Origin: Phormidium tenue FACHB-886
GTDB lineage: Bacteria; Cyanobacteriota; Cyanobacteriia; Elainellales; Elainellaceae
NCBI RefSeq assembly: GCF_014764505.1
Contig: NZ_JACXWX010000002.1
Location: 248,001 to 312,000, forward strand
Direction: 5' to 3'
Length of the DNA stretch: 64,000 nucleotides
The position numbers were made by a program, and so were the translations under genes. Below are positions 24,801 to 34,341 of this stretch, piece after piece (within the stretch, counting starts at the first letter, position 1; each line of letters begins with the position of its first letter). The notes under the pieces were generated by a model. That model saw nothing but the letters and a program-made list of their open reading frames with translations. It was not told the origin of the DNA and did not search any database.

Positions 24801-26921
24801 TTAAAACTTGGGGAAGAAAGAAAGCGCACCCAACAGCGGATTAAGTTGAGGAAGCGATCGCATCGCAGTTGCAGTGCCGTTAGTGCGCTGTACCAAGATT
24901 ACATCGTTATTTTGCAGCGCTGGATTTGTTTCGTCGTCGCTTCCTTGGGTGGGATTGAGCGTGATCGATCGGCGAGCAACTGTGCCATTTGTGTTAAGGC
25001 GAATGAGTTCTGCCTGCTGTGCCTGCTGCTTGAAGCCACCCGAAGCTAGAATTGCCTGGCTCGCAAAAGCATCAGGCGGCAGCTCTAGCCGACCGGGATT
25101 GTTTACTTCACCCACAACGCTGACCTCAATTCGGTCTGTGATAGGAGTAGCTTGGCTATCTGCTGCAGCTGTCGGTGTTTCAGCTGCTTTGGGGATGGCG
25201 ATCGTATCACCGGGTTGCAGCACAGTATCTTTGCTCAAATCACCTGTTTGTAAAGTTTGCCAGAGGTTGATGGTCAGCGGTTGATCTGCTCCTCCGGCTC
25301 GCCGCACTTGGATCTGTCGGATATCTGCCGCAGGCGTAATGCCCCCCGCCCGCTGAATTGCCTGCATGAGCGTTGGTTGCCCATTGGCAGCATCTGTATT
25401 GCTAAGGCTATAAGCACCAGGGCGAACTACTTCACCCGTTATGGATACTATGACGGTTGAGCTAGGCTGTGCTTCTGCCTGGACGCTGGAAATAGGAGAG
25501 GCAGGAGCAGTAGCCATTGGGTCAGCTTGAGCAGGTGCGGTTTGGGCAGGCTCAGGTTGGGCAGGTGCTATCGGTTCGGGTTCGGCCTGAGCAGGGGCTG
25601 TCGGCGTAGGAATGGCTGGCGTGGGTGTAGCCTCCATCCGGATAACCTCTGGTCGCATCACCTCCGGCGTTGCAAGTTCTAACGGAGCAGGTCGGGGGAT
25701 GGGAGCTGTTTGAAGTTCCGGCGCAGCGGCTGGAGTTTGAGCCGCTTGAGGGGTAGGTTCTGGGGTTGGGACAGTCGCTGTAGCTGAATTACTTGCTTCA
25801 GGCTGGAACTGAGGAGCGATCGCAGCTTGATTAGCCTCGCGATTGGGAAGCGTAGGGCTAGCGGGAATTGTTGCCTGTGCTGCTGGAGTAGCTGCCGGGG
25901 TGGAAGGCTGTGCTCCATCTGGAAGGGGCATCGATTGGCTAGCAACCAGCGTACTAAGTGGAGCTATTCTGCCCTGATCTGCCAGCGCTTGATAGATTAC
26001 CTTAGCGGCTTCAGCTCTAGTCATGCCAGGGGTAAGGCGAATCAGCTCCGGCTGAATTTCCTCATCTGGAAACGCCTTTTGCACCATTGCCGTGAATTGC
26101 GGCTGGGTGATCACTTCGTCTGGATAAAATAAGCCATCTGGGAAGCCTTGAATGATGCCAGTATCGGCTAGAGTACTGACCATTTGCTGAGACCAATGCC
26201 CCTGCAAATCAGTAAAGGCAGACGGCTGAGCCGATTGGCTGCTCGATTGCCCGATCGTTTGTCCGCTGTAGGTGATCGGTTCCACCCCACCAGGCAAAGT
26301 GGAGGACTGCGATGAATAAGTTTGCGGAGAAGTGGCTGTTGCAACCGCTGCCGGAGTTGGGCTAGGTGTTGGACTAGGGGCTGTAGAGGCAGCAGCTGCA
26401 CCGGATGGAGTTTGTGAATTCGCAAGCGCTGCTGCTCTGGATGCTGCTATCCAATTGGTGAGGTTGGTCTGTTGCTGAGCTGGGTTAGCTATAGAACTTC
26501 CAGGCACATCCACATTGGGCATCTGGGTTGGTGTGCTGCTGGCAGCAGGACTGGTGGGTGCAGCAGGAGCCGTCCGGGGAGGTTGCCAAGTTGATCGGGT
26601 GGGGAGGGGTAGCCTGGAGGTAAGGCGGGACAGGCTGCTCTGGGAGGGCAGGGGGGGCAAGCCACGATCGCGCAAAGTTGGCAAGTCGCCCATTGAGGTG
26701 CTGAGACCTGAGGACTCAGGGCGGCTAACTTCAGGGCTGACTTCGGGGCGGCTTGCCTCAGCGGTTCCCCGATCACCTGTTCGAGAGCGATTTGAGGCAG
26801 TTTCAGGCTGATTATCGGGAGCATCAGAGTCTAGCTGATTCGTAGAGCTAAATTGCTCACAGGCAGTTAGAGTTGCCAATGCACAGAGTGCAATCGCGGA
26901 AGCACGAGCAGAGCTTTGCAT
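24801..26921 (-). CDS. SLH- and SLBB-domain lipoprotein
   Basis: About 706 residues. The N-terminus is a signal peptide with a lipobox ending LATLTAC, so the protein is a predicted lipoprotein. A long Pro/Ser/Ala-rich region follows, then one S-layer homology domain (FTDLQGHWSQQMVSTLADTG, IIQGFPDGLFYPDEVITQPQ), another Pro/Ala-rich stretch, and two SLBB-type domains (VSITGEVVRPGAYSL; VSVVGEVNNPGRLELP), each with the ...GDTIAIP or NDVILVQ ending. SLBB occurs in Wza-type polysaccharide exporters, SLH in proteins that hold outer membrane to cell wall. The combination suggests a surface polysaccharide or wall-linked role. GTG at 26951 is an alternative start. Confidence 0.85.
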   Translation of the reverse strand: MQSSARASAIALCALATLTACEQFSSTNQLDSDAPDNQPETASNRSRTGDRGTAEASRPEVSPEVSRPESSGLSTSMGDLPTLRDRGLPPLPSQSSLSRLTSRLPLPTRSTWQPPRTAPAAPTSPAASSTPTQMPNVDVPGSSIANPAQQQTNLTNWIAASRAAALANSQTPSGAAAASTAPSPTPSPTPAAVATATSPQTYSSQSSTLPGGVEPITYSGQTIGQSSSQSAQPSAFTDLQGHWSQQMVSTLADTGIIQGFPDGLFYPDEVITQPQFTAMVQKAFPDEEIQPELIRLTPGMTRAEAAKVIYQALADQGRIAPLSTLVASQSMPLPDGAQPSTPAATPAAQATIPASPTLPNREANQAAIAPQFQPEASNSATATVPTPEPTPQAAQTPAAAPELQTAPIPRPAPLELATPEVMRPEVIRMEATPTPAIPTPTAPAQAEPEPIAPAQPEPAQTAPAQADPMATAPASPISSVQAEAQPSSTVIVSITGEVVRPGAYSLSNTDAANGQPTLMQAIQRAGGITPAADIRQIQVRRAGGADQPLTINLWQTLQTGDLSKDTVLQPGDTIAIPKAAETPTAAADSQATPITDRIEVSVVGEVNNPGRLELPPDAFASQAILASGGFKQQAQQAELIRLNTNGTVARRSITLNPTQGSDDETNPALQNNDVILVQRTNGTATAMRSLPQLNPLLGALSFFPKF

Positions 26922-27362
26922 AGCCGATCGAGTAAAGGAAGTTCTGAACACAGTCAGGCAGAGTCCGACTACTCCCTAACTCCTACAATTCTCTTGATCG
27001 TCCGGAACAAATTTTTTGAAGTTTGCTTCACAAAAATGCTAACCGACCGCTTCAATGGTTCACAGATTTTGTCCTGACCGTTTCAAGACATTTCTGTAAC
27101 CGTTACAGAGAGCCTGTTAAACGCTAATTACAGCAAACTTCAATTTGCGAATGTCTTTCGTTGGATCAAGAAGCTGTGTCTTGAGAGCAACAATGCTTGG
27201 CATTCCTCAGCGTCTCATTCACCTTCGGCTATTAAACATCAATCAACTCTGCATGTTTCAACTGCTGCGGTCTGTACGCTTGCTGCTTTCGCTACTGGCG
27301 ACTTGCTGCATCAGGCGATTGCCCAACCCGCTGCTGCATCCACAATCGATCAAACTGCCCTG
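26922..27362. promoter_or_regulatory. promoter region of the SLH/SLBB gene with repeated sites
   Basis: Contains two direct repeats GACCG(C/T)TTCAA at 27045-27055 and 27076-27086, 31 bases apart (about three helical turns), and a 15-base palindrome CTGTAAC-C-GTTACAG at 27094-27108. Both lie 120-190 bases upstream of the SLH/SLBB gene start, in a suitable place for regulator binding. No known consensus was matched. Confidence 0.4.
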
Positions 27363-27536
27363 ATGAAAGAGAGACGTGAACCGATGCAACATCCCAGCTC
27401 TAAAAAATTGCCGCGCCAGCCGCTGCCCCATCGGATCTGGCAAATTTCAGGTGGCGATCGCTTTATCCTGACGCTGGTTGGCAGCGCTATCATGCTGGTG
27501 CTGGCGGCAAATGCTGCTGCTGCTCAATCAATCTGA
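27363..27536 (+). CDS. possible small membrane protein
   Basis: A 57-residue open frame with a basic Pro-rich N-terminus (MKERREPMQHPSSKKLPRQP) and one C-terminal membrane helix (FILTLVGSAIMLVLAANAAA). Codon use resembles the neighbouring genes and a HIP1-type site lies inside, but there is no clear ribosome site and no family was recognised. It may be a genuine tail-type small membrane protein or a chance frame. The frame is open upstream to 27303. Confidence 0.4.
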   Translation: MKERREPMQHPSSKKLPRQPLPHRIWQISGGDRFILTLVGSAIMLVLAANAAAAQSI

Positions 27537-27949
27537 CAACACAGACGCGTATTCACTATTGATCAATCTAAACCAATAATGGGATTCAAAACATGGTGAA
27601 TGCTAGCGTTACCTACAGCGCTTTGTACTGAAACAAAACCAAATCATTTTCTGGAAACCGCTTTAAACTGAGATGATGCGGGTTCGCTGATGATTATGCA
27701 GCTAGAGGAAGATCAAGACTTTGATCATTTCTTTGATGATTTCATTTTGCGAGCACGTGGGCATATCGCTTGCATCACCGAACCGATTACCGATGAGAAA
27801 CGCTATTGAGAAACGCCATCTCATAAAAAACACAGTTGCTTCTGGCAGGTTACTGCACTGTTCCAGAAACAACTGTGGGACGGTTCGTCAAACGGAAACT
27901 AACTTATAGCGATTCATAATCGCCTGAGTTAATCACATGAGGTACAAAT
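27537..27949. other. intergenic region, nothing recognised
   Basis: About 410 bases between the possible small membrane protein and the giant GDPD gene. No RNA, operator or gene was recognised; a 62-codon open frame at 27721-27909 has no support. Confidence 0.4.
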
Positions 27950-27988
27950 CTTTGTTATGTGCTGCGGGAAGTGCAGCACATAACAAAG
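27950..27988 (-). terminator. hairpin just after the phytase/GDPD gene
   Basis: Perfect 16-bp stem CTTTGTTATGTGCTGC (27950-27965) with its complement at 27973-27988 and a 7-base loop. It lies 10 bases beyond the stop codon of the minus-strand gene; a weak ATTTGT follows. Likely an end-of-transcript hairpin. Confidence 0.65.
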
Positions 27989-27997
27989 GCTCTTCAC

Positions 27998-30900
27998 TTA
28001 GCCCAGCCCATAAGCCGCAGAATCACCCAACGCGATCGCGCTAGCCCCTTTAGAAAGTGGATCTGCAGAGGTGCGTTCCAGCCCTGCTAAGCCAACTCGC
28101 TCATCGAGGTGCAGCGGTTTTTCTAGCTTCAGCGTCACGATCTCAGTATTGTCGATTGCTGGCGGACGACCAATCGAGAACGGATAGTTGTTGTCGTTAG
28201 CAACCAGAATCGTCTCTTTGTCGAGTACCAACACATCTTCGATCGTCTGGAACGGCATTCTATACGTGGTGTTGCCGTCTTTGTTGAGGTCATCGGGATC
28301 TTGGATATTCAGCAGATCGGCAATTTCCTCTTTGGCAACAAAACCATTGGCATCTTTGTGGGATAGATCGACTTTGTAGATCTTTTTGAATTTAGCAGCA
28401 TCGGCTTGGTTGTTATCTCGCTCAATCACTAGATACTCATTGGTATTGATAACTGCCATATCACCGATCGCATTCGCGGCATTCTCAAGTTTGTAGTAGC
28501 CTTTTAGCCCGGTGAATTCTCGGCTTGCCACATCAAACTCATTGATCCGCAAAGCATTGGTGGGATCGCCTGTCACTGCTCCTTCCAGCAGCGCATAGAT
28601 TGTTTGGCGATCGGGACTGATCGCCACTCCCTCAAAACCTCTAGATCCACCCAAATTAGCGACTACGGGTGGTTCGATAAAGGTGCTGCGAGCATCTGCT
28701 CCAGTGCCAGGAAAATCGGTAAAGAAGCCATCTACCCCCAGCTCGATCAGCTGCTTAAACTCTGCGATTGGATCGCCGTTGTAGCTGGCAGGCAAAAAGA
28801 AGCTTTCATTCCGCAAGGTGTAAGGATGGACAAGCAGCCCGGCTGTGTGGGCATCTTGTACCAATGTGGTGGGTGTGCCTGTAACGCGATCGCCATCGCT
28901 AATCTGTCCGTCGCCATTCAGGTCATCCGGACGACCATCGTTGTTCTGATCCACCGGTGAGAGGGGCACAATCCGCTGCTTGTTAGGTCCAATTCCTGCC
29001 GCATAGGTGGCGATTTCGGTTAGCCCTGCTGGAGTGGATAGGTCCGTGTAGGTGCGGGTGTCGCCGCTCACCACAAAATCGTAAGGACGACCGGAAGCCC
29101 CAAATAGCTGCACCAAAGGAATGTCGATGCCTGCATTAGGCATTAGCGTTGTATTCAGCTCCTTCAGGTTCCCTACTTCAAAGGACTGGATGAAGACGCG
29201 CGTCGGATCGGTAAATTGCTTCTCAGTCAGCGTATTCACCAGGAGCTGGCTGGTGTTGTAGCCTTGAGCAGCAAAGAAGGTGGGGTGTTTGGTCTCAGGA
29301 TAGATGCCGATCTTGCGTCCGGTTTCTTGTTCAACCTGCTGCACCAGATCGATCACTTCTGCCAGAGTCGGCACTTTTAGCCCGTCATTGTTGAACTGCG
29401 TGCCGCGCAGCGCAGGCAACCGTTCGATCGCATTGACGCTCTTGATCTCTTCCAGGGTAAAATCTTCGGCAAACCAGCCCGTCACCGAAACTCCATCCAA
29501 AACCTTGGTGGTTTTGCGATCGGCAAATTCAGAACGGAGATAAATATCGGTGCTGGTGTCGGTCATGTTGACTGTGCCATCCGCATTCAGCACTGCCAGC
29601 ATTGGCTCGTGACGAGCGATCAGCACCCCATCTTTGCTGACGACCAAATCCGGTTCGATGAAGTCTGCTCCATCCGCGATCGCCTTTTTGTAGGCAGCCA
29701 GCGTGTGCTCCGGTCGTTCGCCGCTTGCGCCCCGATGCCCAATCACGATCGGTGCTTTGCCCTCCAGGGTGTTGAACGTTGTGGTGTTCAGAACATCGGG
29801 ATTTTGGGGCGATCGGACAAATTGTCCGGTGATCTGGTCGCGCACCAGATCGCCTGTGCCAGGAAAGTCGGTGAAGTAGCCATCTACACCCAGATTAATG
29901 AACTGCTTAAACTCGGCAGCCGGATCGCCTTTGTAGTCGGAAGCGAGGTAGCGGTCCTCGTTGCGGAAGGTGTAAGGATGCACCAGAAGATTCGCGGCAT
30001 GGGCATCTTGGACGAGCGTAGTGGGTGAGGTGGTCACCTTGTCGGCATCGTTGATTGTCCCGTCACCATTTAGATCATCCGCTTTGCCGTCGCCGTCCGC
30101 ATCTACTTCTTTAACAGAAACGATCATCCGCTTCCAGGGACCAATACCGTCTGCATAGGTGGCAATCTCTTGCAATCCTGCTGGAGATCGTAGATCGGCA
30201 TAAGTGCGCGAGTCGCCGCTGACCACAAAATCATAGGGGCTGATTTCGATCAGGGAGCCGTCCGGATTGACATCAAACGCATCCAGGAGCTGTACCAGCG
30301 GAATGTCTGTTTTCTGGTTTAGCTCCTTGAGATTGCTGACCTCGAAGGACTGGATGAAAATGCGGCTGAGATCGTTAAATTCAGTCTGTTCCAGCGTCGC
30401 CAGCAGGGGCTCTTCAAGCGATAATCCCAAATTGTCGTGGAAGGTAGGATGTTTGGTTTCCGGGTAGATTCCGACTTTCTTACCCGTGTCTTTCTCAACC
30501 TGTTTCACCAGGTTAATCACTTCTTCAAACGTCGGAATTTCAAATACGCCATTAAATGCCTGAGTCCGGAAGCCCTGTGGCATGATCGCCCGTAGCGTCT
30601 TAATCTCTGCCAGGGTGAAGTCAGAAGCAAAATAATCTTCAACTTCTACACCATCGAGGATTTTCTTGGTTTTGCGATCGGCAAATTCGGGACGGCTCGC
30701 CACATCTGTTGTACCTCCCAGCATTGGCTCATGACGGGCGATCAAGACGCCATCTTTAGTAGAAACCAGGTCGGGTTCGATGAAGTCAGCGCCTCGCTCG
30801 ATCGCCAGCTTGTATGCCTCCAGCGTGTGTTCGGGCAGTTCGCCGCTTGCGCCCCGGTGTCCAATTACAATCGGCGGTTTGCCGTCGATCGTGTTGGCGT

Positions 30901-31414
30901 TGTAGTAGTTAGGCGTGGCAATAGGCGCGTCTAGCAGTTTGCCTGTGCTGTCGAAGTGCAGCAGATAGGGTCCAAATTCGTCGCCAATCCACAGCGTGCC
31001 GTCTTCAGCAATTACCAGCGATTCAATGTCAAAGTCTGCTCCTGTTAAAAGGCGATCGCTCGTATTGTCGTTTGTGATCTTGAACGGTGCTTTTTTGTCT
31101 GGATCAGCAAGCTGAATAAATTCGTCGAAAATCTTAATGCTGCCGTCGCCGCCTTCAGCGGATTGGAAGTTGGGATCGACACGATACACCCTTAGTAGAA
31201 AGTCAGAGCTATTGTTCTTTGCGCCATAGCCGTTGTCAGGCATGAACCAAAACGTGTTGCCATCAAAAAATTGGACGGCGCTGAACCCTTGAACGGGCTG
31301 ATCCTGGAAAGGACCTGTACGTCCGTTGGCAGACACGTCTTTGCCAGAGGACGGACCTGCCGCGAAGGTATCGGCAGGCAGTGACGCAAAACCGGTTAGT
31401 CTTGGACTTGTCAT
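27998..31414 (-). CDS. phytase-like esterase with two inserted GDPD domains
   Basis: An 1138-residue protein. Residues about 1-170 match the start of the phytase-like esterase family ([40 protein letters not shown]), which resumes after residue about 910 ([20 protein letters not shown]). Between them are two similar glycerophosphodiester phosphodiesterase domains (about 176-530 and 551-905), each with [34 protein letters not shown] and a calcium-loop-like insert ([15 protein letters not shown] and [15 protein letters not shown]). Both GDPD domains keep His and Glu catalytic residues. No signal peptide is visible, as in many cyanobacterial exported RTX-like proteins. A role in using phosphodiesters outside the cell is inferred. 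Start ATG at 31414. Confidence 0.9.
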   Translation of the reverse strand: MTSPRLTGFASLPADTFAAGPSSGKDVSANGRTGPFQDQPVQGFSAVQFFDGNTFWFMPDNGYGAKNNSSDFLLRVYRVDPNFQSAEGGDGSIKIFDEFIQLADPDKKAPFKITNDNTSDRLLTGADFDIESLVIAEDGTLWIGDEFGPYLLHFDSTGKLLDAPIATPNYYNANTIDGKPPIVIGHRGASGELPEHTLEAYKLAIERGADFIEPDLVSTKDGVLIARHEPMLGGTTDVASRPEFADRKTKKILDGVEVEDYFASDFTLAEIKTLRAIMPQGFRTQAFNGVFEIPTFEEVINLVKQVEKDTGKKVGIYPETKHPTFHDNLGLSLEEPLLATLEQTEFNDLSRIFIQSFEVSNLKELNQKTDIPLVQLLDAFDVNPDGSLIEISPYDFVVSGDSRTYADLRSPAGLQEIATYADGIGPWKRMIVSVKEVDADGDGKADDLNGDGTINDADKVTTSPTTLVQDAHAANLLVHPYTFRNEDRYLASDYKGDPAAEFKQFINLGVDGYFTDFPGTGDLVRDQITGQFVRSPQNPDVLNTTTFNTLEGKAPIVIGHRGASGERPEHTLAAYKKAIADGADFIEPDLVVSKDGVLIARHEPMLAVLNADGTVNMTDTSTDIYLRSEFADRKTTKVLDGVSVTGWFAEDFTLEEIKSVNAIERLPALRGTQFNNDGLKVPTLAEVIDLVQQVEQETGRKIGIYPETKHPTFFAAQGYNTSQLLVNTLTEKQFTDPTRVFIQSFEVGNLKELNTTLMPNAGIDIPLVQLFGASGRPYDFVVSGDTRTYTDLSTPAGLTEIATYAAGIGPNKQRIVPLSPVDQNNDGRPDDLNGDGQISDGDRVTGTPTTLVQDAHTAGLLVHPYTLRNESFFLPASYNGDPIAEFKQLIELGVDGFFTDFPGTGADARSTFIEPPVVANLGGSRGFEGVAISPDRQTIYALLEGAVTGDPTNALRINEFDVASREFTGLKGYYKLENAANAIGDMAVINTNEYLVIERDNNQADAAKFKKIYKVDLSHKDANGFVAKEEIADLLNIQDPDDLNKDGNTTYRMPFQTIEDVLVLDKETILVANDNNYPFSIGRPPAIDNTEIVTLKLEKPLHLDERVGLAGLERTSADPLSKGASAIALGDSAAYGLG

Positions 31415-31991
31415 AAGGGTTCATGAGAATGATAGAGACCAGGGGCTTGCAATTTCCCCTTCACGAAATTCCCATGACAACATTAAGAACTAGCGATCGA
31501 TTGCTAAAGAATAGATTTAGAAGTTTGAAAGACCTCTACAGGCTTGCTCTAAAGGAAACTCAAGCCCTACTAGGGTTACAGAATTTCATACTTTCAAGTT
31601 TTGATGAAGCATTGCGGCTAGGGTTTGCACTCTTAGATGCAATCTGCTAAACGGAGAGATTGCCTTTCACCCCGTTGAAATTCTGGTTCATAAACCTGAT
31701 AGGATCGCCCTTTAATCCTGTGAGCTGCGGGTGGGATGGCGATCGCAAACTAAAGCTCTAATCTCAAGAATTGAGATATTCTCAATCCATTAAAGCTGAG
31801 GGCTGGGTTTAGAAAAGTCAATCGTGATACCCAATCTGCTGCATCCCTCAACGAGCAACCGCGGACGCCCTAACCGCAGCAGGCTACAGCGGACGAGTCC
31901 TGAGTTGTTGCAATCAACTCTCAAAAGCGCGATGCTATTCTAGCAACAGAAGATCAGAACTCTTCGCAATAGCCGATCGTGCTCATTGATC
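31415..31991. promoter_or_regulatory. divergent regulatory region GDPD gene / oxidase operon
   Basis: About 577 bases between divergent genes. Contains the triple-hexamer element at 31762-31785 and a GAGTTG / CAACTC inverted repeat at 31902-31920, about 90 bases before the oxidase start. A 75-codon open frame at 31423-31650 is not supported. Confidence 0.5.
31762..31785. promoter_or_regulatory. candidate operator of three alternating hexamers
   Basis: TCTCAA (31762-31767), then TTGAGA (31771-31776), then TCTCAA (31780-31785), with 3-base spacers GAA and TAT. Adjacent hexamers are exact inverted complements, giving two overlapping perfect palindromes with 9-base spacing. The arrangement resembles operators bound by dimers of winged-helix regulators such as Fur. 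It does not match the Fur consensus GATAAT. Confidence 0.55.
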
Positions 31992-32996
31992 ATGCCTGAT
32001 TATTCAACTCTGAAAATGACTCCTTGGAGTCGGCGACGATTTCTATACTGGGGGCTAGCTGCAGCCGGAATTACCGGGGCATCTGTAGCGGTGCAGCACT
32101 CCCAGCGCTCTACGTCACAGGCGCAAATTCCTCCGTTTGAGAAAGATTTGCCTACCTATGGCAATGGCATCAGCCCGATGCAGGTCTGCCGCGATTTTGA
32201 TTACGGCACGATTAAACAGGAAAACGGACGCACAATTCGCGAATTTCAAATTACCGCGAGTTCTACAACGCTGCAACTCAATCAAGTCGTTTCCTACCCC
32301 ACTTGGAACTACAACGGACGGGTTCCCGGCCCAACCCTGCGGGCAACCGAAGGCGATCGCGTCCGAGTTGTTTTTCTCAACGAAGGTGGACATGCCCACA
32401 CCATGCATTTTCACGGCATCCACCCCTCTGACGTAGACGGGGTTAAACCTGTCCGCAACGGCACCGCCACCATCTACGAATTTGACGCCATTCCCTACGG
32501 GCTTCACCTCTATCACTGTCACATTGCGCCCGTTGCTCGCCACATCGGCAAAGGGCTGCATGGAATGTTCATCATTGATCCAAAACAGGGGCGCGCCCCT
32601 GCCGATGAACTCGTGCTGGTGATGAACGGCTACGACCTCGACGAAAACAACCAGAATGAACTCTACGCCTTCAACGGCATCCCCAACTACTATAGGCAAA
32701 ATCCAATTTCGATCTACCAGAACCAGTTGGTGCGAGTATATCTACTCAATGTGATCGAATTTGACCCAGCCGTCACGTTTCATCTGCATGCCAACTTTTT
32801 TCGGCTGTATCCCACGGGCATGACAACCGCGCCCACTATGGAAACTGACGTAATAACAATGGGCACTGCCGAACGCCACATCCTGGAGTTTGCTTATCCT
32901 TATGCGGGCAAGTATATGTTTCATCCGCACCAAGACGCAATCGCTGAGTCAGGCTGTATGGGGGTGTTTAACGTGCTGCCGTCTAAACCTGCTTGA
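31992..32996 (+). CDS. Tat-exported two-domain multicopper oxidase
   Basis: A 334-residue copper oxidase with a twin-arginine signal (SRRRFLYWGLAAAGITGAS). It has two cupredoxin domains. Four copper motif pairs of a trinuclear centre are seen: HTMHFHGIHPS near residue 136, YHCHIAPVARHIGKGLHGMF near 174, FHLHANFF near 263 and FHPHQDA near 310. The type-1 copper ligands (HCH...H...GLHGMF) are only in the first domain; the second has HPH without Cys. Oxidases of this type may oxidise Fe(II). The gene heads an operon-like set with a helix-hairpin-helix/EfeO-like protein and an FTR1 permease, so a ferroxidase role is inferred. ATG at 31992 was preferred over TTG at 31986. Confidence 0.9.
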   Translation: MPDYSTLKMTPWSRRRFLYWGLAAAGITGASVAVQHSQRSTSQAQIPPFEKDLPTYGNGISPMQVCRDFDYGTIKQENGRTIREFQITASSTTLQLNQVVSYPTWNYNGRVPGPTLRATEGDRVRVVFLNEGGHAHTMHFHGIHPSDVDGVKPVRNGTATIYEFDAIPYGLHLYHCHIAPVARHIGKGLHGMFIIDPKQGRAPADELVLVMNGYDLDENNQNELYAFNGIPNYYRQNPISIYQNQLVRVYLLNVIEFDPAVTFHLHANFFRLYPTGMTTAPTMETDVITMGTAERHILEFAYPYAGKYMFHPHQDAIAESGCMGVFNVLPSKPA

Positions 32997-33162
32997 ACTG
33001 CTCTATTTGCAAAAAATTGCAGGCAGCTTGCTCAAAAAGCATACTATTTAATTGACAGAAATTCTCAAAAGCGGGATGATGAGTGTCTTGTGATCCAAAC
33101 GAAGCAACCCCCTCCTCAAAGTCGGGTTGTCTTAGTAACAAATTCAAATTTTGTAAGCGCTT

Positions 33163-34203
33163 ATGTCTATTCCTCGCTCCATCTTTCGATACCTGCTGGT
33201 TGCAGTCACCATCGCCTGTTTAGCCATCGGTCTGAACAACTGTGCGCCTTCCTCGCCGACTGCCTCTTCGCCTGCTGCCGATACTGCTGCCAGTAGCCCT
33301 GCTGCTGATGCTGCCTCCACCACTACAGCCAGCGGCGATCGCAAGATCAACATCAATACTGCCATTCTGTCTGAGCTGGATAAGCTAGAGGCGCAGTTGG
33401 GCGTTCCGGCCCTCTCCAACAAAATCCAAGCCGCTCGTCCTTATGGCAGCCCTGAAGATCTGGTCAGCAAAAAGGTGGTGACTCAGGCGCAGTTCGATCA
33501 AATTAAAGACCAAGTGACGATTGAAGATATCGTCTTGACGGGCGAAGCGAAGGACGTGGACTATCTGACCAAGCTCGGTCTGATGAAAGGTCACATGATT
33601 GTGGCTGGGGAACTGTTGAGGCTGAATTTGCCGGAGCAAGCCGAGCCACACTTGGGACATCCGGTTGAAGAGATCTATGTAGATGTGCAAGAGCAGCTTC
33701 CAGAGCGCAATGTGGCAGAGTTCAGCGACACGCTCACCAAAGTCCAAGACTTGGTGAAGTCAAAGCCGACCGATCCAGAGGTGCAATCTGCATACAATGA
33801 CGCCATGACTGCCATTGATAAAGCGATTGCCGCGCTGCCTGCCGATCAGCTCAAGAATCCTTCCTTCGTGCTGCAATCTGTCAATGAAATGCTGGATACT
33901 GCTGCTGCTGAATATACGGCTGCCATCAGCGACGGGAAAATTAGCGCAGAGATTGAATATCAAGACTCGCGCGGTTTTGTTGCCTATGTCAAAGACAAGC
34001 TCCTGAAAGATATTCAGCCCCAGCTTGCCCAAGAAAACGCTGGACTGGACAAAGATCTGGTCAGCAAGGTTGACACCCTCTACACGGCTTGGCCCGAACC
34101 TGTGCCACCCCAAGCCCCAGTTAAATCTGCAGATGAAGTGGCAAATCAAGTCAAGGCGATCGAACAAGCCTCTGCCCCAGCAATTAAACCTACCGCATCA
34201 TAA
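33163..34203 (+). CDS. helix-hairpin-helix and EfeO-like periplasmic protein
   Basis: A 346-residue exported protein. The N-terminus is a signal peptide (IFRYLLVAVTIACLAIGL) with a Cys that could be lipidated, though the lipobox is atypical. After an Ala/Ser linker there is a ComEA-type helix-hairpin-helix motif (KININTAILSELDKLEAQLG, residues about 64-115). The rest is helical and contains KGHMIVAGELL and EPHLGHPVEE, a His/Glu-rich pattern like that of EfeO/EfeM, periplasmic partners of ferrous iron permeases. Placed between a multicopper oxidase and an FTR1 permease, it probably passes iron between them. The DNA-binding reading of the HHH motif is therefore unlikely. Confidence 0.8.
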   Translation: MSIPRSIFRYLLVAVTIACLAIGLNNCAPSSPTASSPAADTAASSPAADAASTTTASGDRKININTAILSELDKLEAQLGVPALSNKIQAARPYGSPEDLVSKKVVTQAQFDQIKDQVTIEDIVLTGEAKDVDYLTKLGLMKGHMIVAGELLRLNLPEQAEPHLGHPVEEIYVDVQEQLPERNVAEFSDTLTKVQDLVKSKPTDPEVQSAYNDAMTAIDKAIAALPADQLKNPSFVLQSVNEMLDTAAAEYTAAISDGKISAEIEYQDSRGFVAYVKDKLLKDIQPQLAQENAGLDKDLVSKVDTLYTAWPEPVPPQAPVKSADEVANQVKAIEQASAPAIKPTAS

Positions 34204-34341
34204 AATCACTTGGGGATGGGAAAGACCTGTCCCCAAGAATCTTTGTAGGCTCTAGATCTGCTGTTGATAGTTTGAAAGGCGCTTCCGTAGACTGCAACAA
34301 TCAACAGCAGCTGTGAAACACCACGCTCTTCTCTTGCACCG

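Noticed and set aside
27145-27363. 72-codon plus-strand frame upstream of the possible small membrane protein
   Set aside because: Overlaps the better candidate in another frame and has no ribosome site.
31423-31650. 75-codon plus-strand frame between the GDPD gene and the oxidase
   Set aside because: No ribosome site at either possible ATG and no domain; it lies in the divergent regulatory region.
31902-31920. GAGTTG / CAACTC inverted repeat as a ribozyme or attenuator
   Set aside because: Arms are only 6 bases, with no conserved catalytic core or T-run; listed only as part of the regulatory region.
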